A stretch of 64,000 nucleotides of DNA from an uncultured Bacilli bacterium (GCA_934086485.1 CAKOIF010000005.1:20299-84298), one strand, 5' to 3'; shown: positions 1 to 8,532, numbered from the stretch's first letter. The notes: generated by a model not told the origin, from the sequence alone. Numbers and translations: made by a program.

Positions 1-1
1 T

Positions 2-412
2 AAAAACCCAGTTGTGGCTCACGAATATTTAGGAAAAGATGTAAGTGGTAAAAACTTACTTATTGTTGATGATATGATAGCATCAGGTGGGTCTATATTA
101 GACTGTGCTAAAATGATGAAAGAACGTGGTGCTAAAAATATTTCTCTTGCGGCAACATTCTCACTATTTACTGAAGGAAAAGAAAAATTCGAAGAATATT
201 ATAATAAAGGTATCATTTCTAAAGTATATTCAACTAATCTCACTTATTTAGACGAAGATATTAAAAACGAGCCTTGGTTCGAAGAGGTTGATTGTTCAGA
301 AAATATCTCTGAAATTATTTATAAATTATATTTAGGTCAAAGTATTTCACCACTTTTAAATGGTAAAGCTAAGGCCACTGAACTTGTAAGAAGTCTAAGA
401 AAGAAAAATTAG
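2..412 (+). CDS. prs: Ribose-phosphate pyrophosphokinase, C-terminal part (5' end outside window)
   Basis: The reading frame is open from the window edge, so only the last ~136 residues are present. The segment LLIVDDMIASGGSI matches the PRPP-binding loop of phosphoribosyltransferase-fold proteins (usual form VVDDMIATGGT), followed by a GAKNI strand and a tail ending in a YLGQSISPLL-like segment as in PRPP synthetase. The enzyme makes PRPP from ribose-5-phosphate and ATP for nucleotide, His and Trp synthesis. The GTG at 14 is internal and not the start. A stem-loop terminator follows at 472-508. Assignment to Prs rather than another PRTase rests on the C-terminal half only. Confidence 0.8.
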   Translation, partial: KNPVVAHEYLGKDVSGKNLLIVDDMIASGGSILDCAKMMKERGAKNISLAATFSLFTEGKEKFEEYYNKGIISKVYSTNLTYLDEDIKNEPWFEEVDCSENISEIIYKLYLGQSISPLLNGKAKATELVRSLRKKN

Positions 413-471
413 ACTTTTTTATTTTACATTACTTTACAATTATATATGTAAATACTTTACATAAAATAATT

Positions 472-508
472 TACCTAATATATGCTAAAAATTAGGTATT
501 TTTATTAT
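472..508 (+). terminator. Rho-independent terminator after prs
   Basis: Stem TACCTAAT / ATTAGGTA around an 11-nt loop, followed by a T-rich tail. Confidence 0.7.
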
Positions 509-654
509 TTTTTAAAAAAACTTTTCAAAAAAAGGAGGAAAAGAGAAATTTTCCGGTAATAAATATATATGAAGGGAGGAATTTCTAATGACATAAAAAA
601 ATATAAAAAAACAAGAATTAAAATTGGGTAAAAATTGTGGTAGAAAGGAGAAAA

Positions 655-1521
655 ATGCTTAAAACATTTTTAACAGAAAATCTTTTTATAAGAGATAAGT
701 TTGCTAAGGCTATGTTTGCCAATCCTGTTAATAGTGATTATGTAATAAAATATGTTAAAGCTTTAGAACAAAAAGATAATATTGAGATACTTAGTTATGA
801 AGTACTTTATCCAGAAATCAATACATTTAAGAATTTAAAAGATAGAATAACAGATGCATATGGAGTACTTAATACTAGTGAAGGATTAGTACTATTAAAT
901 ACTGAATTTAACTGTAATTATACAAATGAAGGTTATTTAAAAAATATTGTATATGTATGTCATATGTTAATAAAATATGCGGATGTAACATCTGGTAAAG
1001 TATATACCAAATGTATTCAAATAAATATTGATAATTTTGATGTTTATGATGAAGGAAAATTTGTATATAAAGAAGAAATATTAAAAAAATATCGAAATAA
1101 AGAAAACTTTATATTAACGATATATCACATAAATGTTGCATTATTAAGAAAAATGTCATATGATGATATTAGAAAACTTGATAAGGATAGCTTAGAATAT
1201 TTATCACTAATATGCATAACAAATAATAAAAAAACTTTTGCTGGTGATAAAATGATGCTAAGAATTGTAAAGGAGTTAGATGCTATGCAAAAAAATTATG
1301 ATGAGTTAATTTATTATGATCCTAAAAAGTTTCACGAAGCAGAAATGAAAGAATTATCTTTTGAGTATGGTGTGGAGCAAACCAAACTTGCTAATGCAAA
1401 AGAATGTATCAAAAAAAAATTATCAAAACAGTTGACTTTAGAAATAACTAAGATAACCGAGGAAGACTATAATAAGTTAGTTAGTGAAATTCAAAAAGAA
1501 TCAAAACAAAAAAACGCGTAA
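655..1521 (+). CDS. Rpn/PD-(D/E)XK nuclease-transposase family-like protein, probably degenerate
   Basis: A 288-residue protein starting at ATG 655, placed behind AGAAAGGAG; the in-frame GTG at 637 lies upstream of that ribosome site and is not used. The pattern of a Lys/Asp-rich helix (NLKDRITDAYGVLN), a strand (GLVLLNTEFN) and a long charged C-terminal region with FEYGVEQ resembles the Rpn (recombination-promoting nuclease, formerly 'PD-(D/E)XK transposase') family. In that family the catalytic strand normally ends ExQ; here it reads EFN, so activity is doubtful. It stands alone between prs and a convergent pilB-like gene. The family call is from pattern memory and moderately secure. Confidence 0.5.
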   Translation: MLKTFLTENLFIRDKFAKAMFANPVNSDYVIKYVKALEQKDNIEILSYEVLYPEINTFKNLKDRITDAYGVLNTSEGLVLLNTEFNCNYTNEGYLKNIVYVCHMLIKYADVTSGKVYTKCIQINIDNFDVYDEGKFVYKEEILKKYRNKENFILTIYHINVALLRKMSYDDIRKLDKDSLEYLSLICITNNKKTFAGDKMMLRIVKELDAMQKNYDELIYYDPKKFHEAEMKELSFEYGVEQTKLANAKECIKKKLSKQLTLEITKITEEDYNKLVSEIQKESKQKNA

Positions 1522-1532
1522 AAGCGTTTTTT
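1509..1532. terminator. Bidirectional terminator
   Basis: AAAACGC / GCGTTTT stem with flanking A- and T-runs, between two convergent genes; it can serve both strands and includes the stop of the upstream gene. Confidence 0.75.
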
Positions 1533-2835
1533 ATAATGTATCAATAATTTCAGATTGTTCTTTCTTTAAATTTTCTTCATCCTTTTTAAGTTCCTTACCT
1601 AAGAAAGCATTTCTAATTTCAACATCGTTTTCACCAAAGTCTGTATCAAGGTCAATAACTTTAACAACCTCTTCGATAGTGGTAGAACCATTAATAATTT
1701 TTACAAGTCCATCTTCGAGTAGAGTTTTCGTATTATCTTTATTATAAACTAAATTTCTAAGTTCTTCTTTCTTAACGTTATTAATAATGGCATCTCTTAT
1801 GTCTTGATTAAGAAGTAGTACTTCATGAAGAGCAATTCTTCCTTTATATCCATTAAAACATTCATCACAACCTACAGCATCATATATTGCAGGAACATCT
1901 TTATTTAATACTTTTTTAAATAAGTTTTTTTCATATTCAGTAGTTGGTCTTGATTTACGACATTTAGGACACAATTTTTTACATAATCTTTGAGATATAA
2001 TAGCGGTAAGTGCAGAACCTAAAAGGTATCTTTCAACATCCATATCAAGAAGTCTTTCAATAGTATTAAGTGAGTTATTGGTGTGGATTGTAGAAAGTAC
2101 TAAGTGACCTGTAATTGATGCTCTAACAGCAATTCTTGCGGTTTCATCATCACGAATTTCTCCAATCATTATAACGTTAGGGTCTTGTCTTAAAATAGAA
2201 CGAAGAGTAGTATTAAAGTCTAAACCAATTTCACTCATAACTTGTACTTGGTTTAAACCTTTCATTTTCATTTCAACTGGGTCTTCGACTGTAATAATGT
2301 TTGTCTGTGGTGTATTAAGTAGTTGAAGCATTGAATAAACTGTTGTACTTTTTCCTGAACCAGTAGCACCAGTAACTAGAATAATTCCATTTGGAGCAGT
2401 AAGTGCGGTTTTAACTTTTTCATAATTTTCATCAGTAAAACCTAAAGTTTCAAGGCCCGCAAGAGACATAGAGTAGTCTAGTATTCTTATAACGATTTTT
2501 TCACCATGAATAGTTGGAAGCGAAGACACACGAAGGTCTAGTTGTTTTCCATCATCAAGGTGTTTAATAGCACCATCTTGGGGAAGTCTTGATTCAGTAA
2601 TGTTCATACCACTTATAATTTTAACTCTAGTTGTAAGATTTTTCTTAACTGATTCGGGAATTTTACAATAATCATGTAACTCACCATCTATTCTTATTCT
2701 TACATTTATACCTTTTTCTTCGGGATCAAAGTGAATATCTGATGCACCTTTTTTAATAGAATCTTCGATAATTTCATTAACTATTTCAACAACTGGTTTA
2801 TTATCATAATCAAATTCTCTAAACATTACTATCAC
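1531..2835 (-). CDS. pilB: GspE/PilB-type secretion (type IV pilus) ATPase, short form
   Basis: Hexameric AAA-like ATPase that powers pseudopilus or pilus assembly at the cytoplasmic face. Visible motifs: Walker A GATGSGKST (residue ~156), Asp box near VEDPVE, Walker B VIMIGEIRD, His box TIHTN, and a CPKC...CDEC tetracysteine zinc site. The protein (434 aa) begins almost directly at the ATPase N-subdomain (GASDIHFDPEEKG), lacking the ~150-residue T2SSE-N region of full-length PilB. The GTG at 2835 has AAAGGG 5 nt upstream; the ATG at 2826 is an alternative start. It is monocistronic here; a lone prepilin-like gene lies at 38048. Whether it serves pili, competence or secretion cannot be told from this window. 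Confidence 0.85.
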   Translation of the reverse strand: MIVMFREFDYDNKPVVEIVNEIIEDSIKKGASDIHFDPEEKGINVRIRIDGELHDYCKIPESVKKNLTTRVKIISGMNITESRLPQDGAIKHLDDGKQLDLRVSSLPTIHGEKIVIRILDYSMSLAGLETLGFTDENYEKVKTALTAPNGIILVTGATGSGKSTTVYSMLQLLNTPQTNIITVEDPVEMKMKGLNQVQVMSEIGLDFNTTLRSILRQDPNVIMIGEIRDDETARIAVRASITGHLVLSTIHTNNSLNTIERLLDMDVERYLLGSALTAIISQRLCKKLCPKCRKSRPTTEYEKNLFKKVLNKDVPAIYDAVGCDECFNGYKGRIALHEVLLLNQDIRDAIINNVKKEELRNLVYNKDNTKTLLEDGLVKIINGSTTIEEVVKVIDLDTDFGENDVEIRNAFLGKELKKDEENLKKEQSEIIDTL

Positions 2836-2947
2836 ACTTTCCCTTTACTATATATAATTATATAATAATTTTTTACAATTAACAATAAATTTTTGTAGCA
2901 ACTTCAAAAAAAATATTGTATACTTAATATAGGAAGTAGGTAGTTAA

Positions 2948-3973
2948 ATGAAAAAAGAAAATATATGGTTTTTTATAATAGGATTTATATTTACATTTGC
3001 TCCCTTTTTCATACTTAACTATGCAGTTTATAGATTAATTCTTACCCTAATTGGTATAATAATTTTAAGTATATCATTAATAATTAATACAAAAAATTTA
3101 CCTTTAAAAGTAGTAATATTTCCCGTAATGGTATTTCTATTTGTCTATTTAATTGATTATTATTCATTTATAGTTTTAAAAAAACCTCCAGTTATGGTTA
3201 TAGAGTTTAAATCATCAGAAAAGGTTAGTACCTATAATAGTTTAATTTATAGAATCTATAAATGTGATAATGACCTTATATTAGATAAAAATTATAAAAA
3301 AGCTTATGCTTGTGATAGAAATGAAATCGAAGTAAAAAGTATATCAGAATATTTAGGAACAAACCTAAAACAAACATATCATAATACAAAAAATAAATTT
3401 GTTCATATAAAAGGCAAAGTAAGTAAAATAATTGGTTCCACAGAATTAGAAATTGATTATTATGATTCTAAAGTAGGAATTAATGGTTATGTAAATTTTG
3501 AAAGTAATAAAAAAATTGTATTAAAAAACTTAAATATTAATCCTAAAAAATATCATATATATGATGAAATAGAGTTTACTGGTGAAGTTATAAAATATAT
3601 AATTAGCGAAGATAATGAGGAAATTGATTTAACTTATGTAACTATCTATGATTTAGATATTTATAAAACTGCTGAACTTATGGTAAATTATAACTATGAT
3701 AATAAAATGACAAATCTACTTGATAATGTTTATTATTTAGGAATTAGCAATATTTATTATAAATATAATGAAGATAATATTTATGACTTATCATATATTT
3801 TAACAGACAAAAGAGACTCTATTGATAATATTGTAAAGGGCAAAGAATATACTGAAAATAAAAATAATGATAGAGTATATAAATTTGAAAAATTTAATTT
3901 AGTAAGATGTAATAATGAAAAGACTATTTTTGTAAATCCAAATATTAGTATAAAAGATAATATTTGTGAATAG
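2948..3973 (+). CDS. Membrane protein of unknown function, first gene of the mreCD/spoIVF-like operon
   Basis: 341 residues. Three hydrophobic segments lie in the first ~80 residues (FFIIGFIFTFAPFFILNY; LILTLIGIIILSISLII; VVIFPVMVFLFVYLI), then a soluble, probably extracytoplasmic region. Around residues 150-220 the pattern FVHIKGKVSKIIGSTELEID...YDEIEFTGEVIKYI looks like an OB-fold strand order, which is inference only. Four Cys residues are spread through the soluble part. It overlaps the MreC-like gene by 8 nt, so it is translationally linked to a cell-shape operon. mreB is not adjacent. I do not recognise the family. Confidence 0.7.
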   Translation: MKKENIWFFIIGFIFTFAPFFILNYAVYRLILTLIGIIILSISLIINTKNLPLKVVIFPVMVFLFVYLIDYYSFIVLKKPPVMVIEFKSSEKVSTYNSLIYRIYKCDNDLILDKNYKKAYACDRNEIEVKSISEYLGTNLKQTYHNTKNKFVHIKGKVSKIIGSTELEIDYYDSKVGINGYVNFESNKKIVLKNLNINPKKYHIYDEIEFTGEVIKYIISEDNEEIDLTYVTIYDLDIYKTAELMVNYNYDNKMTNLLDNVYYLGISNIYYKYNEDNIYDLSYILTDKRDSIDNIVKGKEYTENKNNDRVYKFEKFNLVRCNNEKTIFVNPNISIKDNICE

Positions 3974-4616
3974 AAATTCATATTTAACAAATAATAAAGA
4001 TGTGAAAAAGTTTATAAATAATTCATATCTTTTTTTAATACTTTTTATTATTCTTATATCAAAGAATTTTATTTTTAGTTTGTTTAAACCAAGATATACT
4101 TTTAATGAAAGTATTTTGGTATCCTCTTTATATGATCAAATTAATAAAATAAATATTATAAAAGGTTATGATTATAAAGATAATATTACTTATGCAAAAG
4201 TAATTAATAATAATGTTTATGCCTTTAGAAAAGAGTTAAAACTTATTTGTGATACAAAAAATATTTCTAAAAATGATTTAGTAATTTATGATAAATATTT
4301 AATTGGCACTGTAAAAAATATATATAAAGATTTTATTATAGTTAAAATGATTACAAATAATGATTTTATAATTCAAGGTTTTGGTAAAAATGAAGATGGA
4401 ATTTTAAAATATAATGATAATAAACTTATTTTTTCTAGCAATGAAAACTTAAATATAAATGATGAAATATATATTTCTAATTTATCAGGTTATAATGAAA
4501 AAATAGTTTTGGGAACTATAAAGGGTATTGTTTATACACCAGAAAAAGTATATGAAGTTAAACCATATGATGTAAATAAAATAGATTACTTAGTAGTTTT
4601 ATCAAGGAATAAATAA
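3966..4616 (+). CDS. mreC: MreC-like rod-shape protein (divergent, short)
   Basis: 216 residues with one N-terminal membrane helix (YLFLILFIILISKNFIFSLF) and an extracellular all-beta region. Segments such as NDLVIYDKYLIGTVKNIYKDFIIVKMITNND and GILKYNDNKLIF...NDEIYISNLSGYNEKIVLGTIKGI follow the MreC double beta-barrel pattern (V-x-D-x-x-LVG-x-V and G-D-x-V-x-TSG-x-x-x-P-x-G). It is shorter than usual (~280 aa). Overlap with the upstream gene and the abutting MreD-like gene support the call. MreC scaffolds the elongation machinery of the wall. Confidence 0.55.
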   Translation: MNRNSYLTNNKDVKKFINNSYLFLILFIILISKNFIFSLFKPRYTFNESILVSSLYDQINKINIIKGYDYKDNITYAKVINNNVYAFRKELKLICDTKNISKNDLVIYDKYLIGTVKNIYKDFIIVKMITNNDFIIQGFGKNEDGILKYNDNKLIFSSNENLNINDEIYISNLSGYNEKIVLGTIKGIVYTPEKVYEVKPYDVNKIDYLVVLSRNK

Positions 4617-4960
4617 TGATATTAGATTTATTAGTTTATAATTATACAATTTATTATAGTTTCTTTTTTCTAAACTATTTAAATTTTAAAAATATATATT
4701 TAATTATTTGTGTGGGGATATTAATAGATAGCATATTATCTACATATGTACTTGTAACAATTACGTTAGTTATTATTTATTACCTTTTAAGAAAAATTAA
4801 AAATTATTATTTAAAAAATATTTTATATTATTTAATCTTTGTTTTAATCTTTAGTATTATTTTTAAATGTGATCTTCTTTTTATATTAAAAAAAAGTATT
4901 ATTATGCAGTTAATAAGTATTATTTTATTTAAGAAGCATATACTTAAGTATGGAAAATAA
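4616..4960 (+). CDS. mreD: MreD-like small integral membrane protein
   Basis: 114 residues, almost entirely hydrophobic with about four membrane segments, and very Ile/Leu/Tyr rich. The start ATG overlaps the last base of the mreC-like stop codon (TAATG). MreD proteins are poorly conserved in sequence, so the call rests on position directly after the MreC-like gene, hydropathy and the pattern GILIDSILSTYVLVTITLVIIYYL (MreD proteins usually show a GLLxD segment here). It ends inside the start of the next gene. Moderate certainty. Confidence 0.45.
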   Translation: MILDLLVYNYTIYYSFFFLNYLNFKNIYLIICVGILIDSILSTYVLVTITLVIIYYLLRKIKNYYLKNILYYLIFVLIFSIIFKCDLLFILKKSIIMQLISIILFKKHILKYGK

Positions 4961-5546
4961 TGATGATAAATTATTAAGTGAATATCTTAGTGATGATAAA
5001 AGTGATAAGTTTAGAAAAGGTTTAAAAAAATTTCTTAATAAAGTTTTGATATCTTTAGTACTTTTAATAGGAAGCTTAATATTTGTTAAAATAAGCCCTG
5101 AAAATAAAAATAATTTTAAAAAAGTTGTTTTTAATGAAACATTTAAATTTAGTAAATTTAATAATTTTTATGAAAAATATTTTGGTTCCTTTAATATCAA
5201 AAAAGAGATTCCCGTAGTAAGTGAAAAAATAGATTATACAAATGGTGAAAAGTTTTTAAATGGTATAAAAGTTAAAATAAATGATGGTATTGTTAGCTCT
5301 ATTTCAAGTGGAATAGTGGTTTTCAAGGGTAATAAAGATGAAATAAATAATTTGGTCATTGTTCAAAGTAGTGATGGCTTTGATATTTGGTATGGTCTTT
5401 TAGAAAATATTAATGTAAGTATTTATGATTATATAAATGAGGGTGCTTTAATAGGTAGTGCTAATAAAGTATTTTATTTAGCTATTACTAAAGATAATAA
5501 GTTCTATTCTTATGATGAATATAAAGAAATTAAAAATCAAAGTTAA
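4950..5546 (+). CDS. SpoIVFA-like membrane protein with degenerate M23/LytM domain
   Basis: 198 residues. It has a charged N-terminus, one membrane helix (VLISLVLLIGSLIFVKI, ~33-49) and an extracytoplasmic domain whose strands (VKINDGIVSSISSGIVVFKG... LVIVQSSDGFDIWYGLLENINVSIYDYINEGALIG) follow the LytM/M23 lipoyl-like beta fold (A..GxV...G....G..V.I.H..G..T.Y.HL....V..G..V..G). The zinc-binding His residues are absent, as in SpoIVFA. It overlaps the SpoIVFB-like protease by 35 nt. In Bacillus SpoIVFA tethers and restrains SpoIVFB; the same pairing is inferred. Confidence 0.5.
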   Translation: MENNDDKLLSEYLSDDKSDKFRKGLKKFLNKVLISLVLLIGSLIFVKISPENKNNFKKVVFNETFKFSKFNNFYEKYFGSFNIKKEIPVVSEKIDYTNGEKFLNGIKVKINDGIVSSISSGIVVFKGNKDEINNLVIVQSSDGFDIWYGLLENINVSIYDYINEGALIGSANKVFYLAITKDNKFYSYDEYKEIKNQS

Positions 5547-6240
5547 TTATTTAACATTATATTTTTTATTAGTTCTTTTTTTATGTGGTTATATTAAAAA
5601 TGCATTAATAATATTTGGTATTGTTATTTTTCACGAACTAGGTCATATTTTAATATCAATTATTTTAGGTTATAAAATTAAAAGTATTGAACTTTTTCCT
5701 TTCGGAGGTATAACTAAAATAGATAATATTTATAACTCTTCGTTTATAAATAATTTTTTAATTTCGATTATGGGAGTAGTTTTTCAATGTATTTTATTTA
5801 TATTTTTTAAGGATTCTTTTTTTAGAAAAATAAATCTATCAATAATGCTTTTTAATTTACTTCCAATTGTTCCCTTAGATGGAAGTAAAATACTTTTTGA
5901 AATATATGCTTATTTTTTACCATTTAAAAAAGTTATTAAATATCATTATTTAACATCATTTCTTTTTATATTAATTTATTTATTTTTAAACTATAAATAT
6001 AATTTTAATAATTATTTGATAATAAGTTTATTTGTTTATAAGACTATTGAGGTTATTAAAAATAAAAGTATTATTTATGAAAAATTTATATTAGAAAAAA
6101 TGCTTTATGATATTAAATATTCCAAAGTTGTAAATAAAAATGAACTTCTTTTAAATTATAAAAAAGATACAAAGTATTATTATAATTTAAATGGAAGAAT
6201 TATGTCTGATAAAGATTATTTGCTTGGCAAAATAAAATAA
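5512..6240 (+). CDS. spoIVFB: SpoIVFB-like site-2 (M50) intramembrane metalloprotease
   Basis: 242 residues with several membrane helices. HELGH (~residue 40) is the zinc motif. ELFPFGGITKID matches the conserved FGG loop and LLPIVPLDGSKILF the (N)PDG-type third zinc ligand; Bacillus SpoIVFB has LLPIWPLDGGKLLF. The C-terminus ends YYYNLNGRIMSDKDYLLGKI, resembling a short regulatory tail. The first ATG (5512) leaves no clear ribosome site and implies translational coupling to the upstream gene. In Bacillus this protease cleaves pro-sigma-K; no sigma-K or sporulation cluster is seen here, so its substrate is unknown. It is the last gene of the operon; in Bacillus the next gene would be rplU, found here only at 13135. 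Confidence 0.8.
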   Translation: MMNIKKLKIKVNYLTLYFLLVLFLCGYIKNALIIFGIVIFHELGHILISIILGYKIKSIELFPFGGITKIDNIYNSSFINNFLISIMGVVFQCILFIFFKDSFFRKINLSIMLFNLLPIVPLDGSKILFEIYAYFLPFKKVIKYHYLTSFLFILIYLFLNYKYNFNNYLIISLFVYKTIEVIKNKSIIYEKFILEKMLYDIKYSKVVNKNELLLNYKKDTKYYYNLNGRIMSDKDYLLGKIK

Positions 6241-6302
6241 AAAAATTTGTAATAAAAAAATTTGATTAAAATCTTTTAAACCCAGTGTTTATAAGGGATA
6301 GT

Positions 6303-6449
6303 CTTTCATAAAACATAAACATTTGCGAAAACTTATCCTCGTATTTACGTTACTTTCATCCTAATTCTAGCATTTTTTTGAATGAATTTCTAGTCCTTTT
6401 CCCACAAAATTGGTATATTATTTTCCTAAATGTTTATGATTTGCGAAAA
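6303..6449. promoter_or_regulatory. Invertible promoter-like element 1 (OFF orientation)
   Basis: 147 bp bounded by two inverted 29-bp sites, 6303-6331 and 6421-6449. Each site is an 11-bp half-site, a 7-bp core and an 11-bp half-site facing the other way. The core is CATAAAC in the left site and CATAAAC again when the right site is read on the other strand. Half-sites follow YTTTCNNAAAW (right-site outer half TTTTCCTAAAT). This is the geometry of tyrosine-recombinase inversion sites. The spacer holds a leftward promoter (6364-6392). CCCAGTGTTTATAAGGGAT lies just outside on the left. The element precedes the surface gene at 6491. Confidence 0.7.
6364..6392 (-). promoter_or_regulatory. Promoter inside element 1, pointing away from the surface gene
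   Basis: On the minus strand TAGAAA, 17 nt, TAGAAT with a TGC extension directly before the -10. The same boxes with the same 17-nt gap occur in the other elements although the spacer bases between the boxes vary, which argues that the boxes are selected. As drawn it would give antisense RNA to the end of spoIVFB. Confidence 0.6.
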
Positions 6450-6490
6450 TAAACTATAGTATTTACCTAGGTTTGGAAGGTGTGAGTGGT

Positions 6491-7135
6491 TTGAAAAAAT
6501 TAGTAAATAATTTTAAGGCATATTATAGTAATAATAAAGAAAGATGTTTAACAATATTAACAATAATTATTTTATCAATACTTTCTAGTATAATTTTAAT
6601 ATCATATTCATTTTATCAAAATAAGAGTTCAAAATTAATAATCTCCGGGGTAGCTTTAATAGATTCATCAGATGTATCAATCAAAGTATATAGAGAAAAT
6701 AAAAATGATAATGGAGATGGAATTGGAACATATGCACTTTCTTATTATGTGCCAAGTTCCTCATCATATAGTTATGTAGAAAGTAAATCAGTATGTGATA
6801 CAGGAATAACCATAGAAAAATATGAAAATCAAAAGTTTTATGTAGATGCCACTAAAAAAGGGAAATGTAAAGTATATTTTGATGCTATAGATGGATATAT
6901 TGATGATTACGAAGTAAATCTTTTTGTTCAGCAAGAAGTAGGTAATACTGATGATAAAAACTATAATCAAATGGGACAATTACCATTATATGAAACAGGA
7001 TATTATTATACTATAAATACAAATAAAACAAGTTGTACAAATGGAGCAACAGTAAGTATCGTTGGAAAAAATATTGTAGTATTAACAACCCAAAAAGCAG
7101 TATGTAATGTTTACGCTGATAAAAATAGTGACAGC
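6491..7135 (+). repeat. N-terminal module repeat, copy A (645 nt)
   Basis: Codes for the 215-residue N-terminal module shared with 10831-11475 and 59679-60323; all three are exactly 645 nt and nearly identical in protein sequence, while the downstream parts differ. Confidence 0.85.
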
Positions 7136-8272
7136 GAAGCACCCATTATTTCCTCATTAAGTATTAGTGATACTACAGTAACATTTACCGCTACAGATAA
7201 CATATCACTTGCATTTTATGGAGTAAGTGATAGTAACACTATAGAACCAGAAGAATATAATAGTTTTTCGGGAACAAGTCAAACAATTTCCTTTACACAA
7301 AGTGCTGAGGGAACATATTATCTGTGGGTAAAAGATAGTGCAGGAAATATTGCTACAAAAGAATTTACAATATCACTTGGAACATCATTTGAGACATTAA
7401 TGGTAGCAAATAATAATGATATCTTTGATGAAAATGGATTAAGGTATGAAGGCACAAATCCAAATAACTACATATGTTTAGATAATCAAAAAAGTGGAGG
7501 TTGTTCAAGTAGTTCTTTACTATTTAGAATAATAGGATTATTTGATGAAGATACATCAAGTGATGGAACAACTAGTGCAGGTAAAAAAAATTTGTTAAAA
7601 ATACTTGATACAAATAACTATGGAGGAGCAAATGGAAAGTATTGGAGTGGGTCATCCTCAAATCAATCTAATAATTGGAGTAAATCAACACTGAATACAG
7701 AACTTAATGGAACTTATTTAAGTACACTTCTTGCCAAAAGTGGTGTAAATAGTAAACTATCTAGTGCAATAGTAAATGCAAAATGGCATTTAGGAGGAGC
7801 AACTCCATCAAATTTTCGTACTTTAACAGCTGATGGAATATATAAAGAAGAAAGAAATACAAATGCAATATATAGTGGAAATCCATCAAGTATATATGCA
7901 AAAGTAGGATTGATGTATCCAAGTGATTATGGATATGCAACAGTGGGAGGAACAACAACAAATAAATCAAGTTGTAGAGCACAAGCATTATATAATTGGA
8001 AAAGTTCATCATATAGTGATTGTAAAAATAATGATTGGGTATATAAATCTCAATCAATAAGTTGGGGGTCTAACAAAAATGAATGGTTAATTTCCCCAAA
8101 TGCCTCGAATTCGGATAGTGCTTCTGATTTTAATTCGGCTGGTTCTGTTTACACTAGTAGTAATGTCCGCTATAACCAGTTTGCGGTTCGTCCATCATTT
8201 TATTTGGATTCTAGCATTTTAAAAATAGTTGGAGGAACAGGTACTTCAACAGATCCATATCATATAGGTTAA
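6491..8272 (+). CDS. Large surface protein, DGR-target-like, phase-variable family member 1
   Basis: 593 residues. The TTG at 6491 is chosen because AAGGTG stands 7 nt upstream and the same TTG-AAA-AAA start recurs in two paralogues. Residues 1-215 are a module nearly identical to those at 10831 and 59679: a membrane helix (CLTILTIIILSILSSIILIS) and two Cys-containing beta regions. Residues ~216-300 form an Ig-like repeat (ending TYYLWVKDSAGNIATKEF). The C-terminal ~290 residues end in a lectin-type tail (EWLISPNAS...FAVRPSFYLD) whose last ~40 codons use T-ending codons unlike the rest of the gene. Probably membrane-anchored and exposed. Expression is predicted to depend on inversion of element 1. 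Binding target unknown. Confidence 0.75.
   Translation: MKKLVNNFKAYYSNNKERCLTILTIIILSILSSIILISYSFYQNKSSKLIISGVALIDSSDVSIKVYRENKNDNGDGIGTYALSYYVPSSSSYSYVESKSVCDTGITIEKYENQKFYVDATKKGKCKVYFDAIDGYIDDYEVNLFVQQEVGNTDDKNYNQMGQLPLYETGYYYTINTNKTSCTNGATVSIVGKNIVVLTTQKAVCNVYADKNSDSEAPIISSLSISDTTVTFTATDNISLAFYGVSDSNTIEPEEYNSFSGTSQTISFTQSAEGTYYLWVKDSAGNIATKEFTISLGTSFETLMVANNNDIFDENGLRYEGTNPNNYICLDNQKSGGCSSSSLLFRIIGLFDEDTSSDGTTSAGKKNLLKILDTNNYGGANGKYWSGSSSNQSNNWSKSTLNTELNGTYLSTLLAKSGVNSKLSSAIVNAKWHLGGATPSNFRTLTADGIYKEERNTNAIYSGNPSSIYAKVGLMYPSDYGYATVGGTTTNKSSCRAQALYNWKSSSYSDCKNNDWVYKSQSISWGSNKNEWLISPNASNSDSASDFNSAGSVYTSSNVRYNQFAVRPSFYLDSSILKIVGGTGTSTDPYHIG
8084..8212 (+). other. Hypervariable lectin tail, family member 1
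   Basis: Codes for WLISPNAS to YLDS. Rich in NNT/NNC codons (GCC TCG AAT TCG GAT AGT GCT), and contains Asn-rich SSNV motifs typical of DGR variable regions. The upstream part of the gene prefers A-ending codons. Confidence 0.5.
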
Positions 8273-8328
8273 AAAATACAAGATAAGCATCTTGCATAAA
8301 TATATAAATAAATGTTATATTATAAATA

Positions 8329-8470
8329 GGTGAACGCGAAGAAAGTTCGCGTTGCCTAATTGGTTAAACTAGATAACGCTATTCAGGAAAGTATTGCTAT
8401 AATAAACTCTTTTAGGAGCCTATATAGTTTTACTAAATCTTGAACGGCGTTTTCTATTTTATCTAAGTTG
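8329..8470 (+). ncRNA. Candidate antisense RNA to the small membrane peptide gene
   Basis: A plus-strand promoter-like pair TTGCAT (8292) - 18 nt - TATATT (8316) precedes a GC-rich hairpin (GAACGCGAA / TTCGCGTT, ~8333-8356) in a strongly AT-rich region. The RNA would be antisense to the peptide gene 8383-8532. The 3' end is not clearly defined; a GGCGTTTTCTATTTT stretch near 8443-8460 could end it. This layout matches type I toxin-antitoxin loci. Confidence 0.4.
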
Positions 8471-8532
8471 TAAAAACAAATCAGAAATAGTATGAATAAA
8501 AACTCGATTTTAATTATCTTATCTTTAGACAT
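8383..8532 (-). CDS. Small hydrophobic peptide, candidate type I toxin
   Basis: A 49-residue reading frame with one membrane helix (IEFLFILFLICFY) followed by a charged amphipathic tail (NLDKIENAVQDLVKLYRLLKEF). GGAGG lies 9 nt before the ATG at 8532; two further in-frame ATGs (8538, 8541) overlap or abut that ribosome site and are less likely. A minus-strand promoter TTGCAA-16-TATAAT (8621-8648) and an ~80-nt structured leader (TGGC-GTT-GCCA hairpin) precede it. A convergent RNA candidate overlaps it. Size, helix, strong ribosome site and antisense overlap fit a type I toxin, but I do not recognise a named family. The overlapping plus-strand frame 8492-8701 is judged a shadow. Confidence 0.5.
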   Translation of the reverse strand: MSKDKIIKIEFLFILFLICFYNLDKIENAVQDLVKLYRLLKEFIIAILS

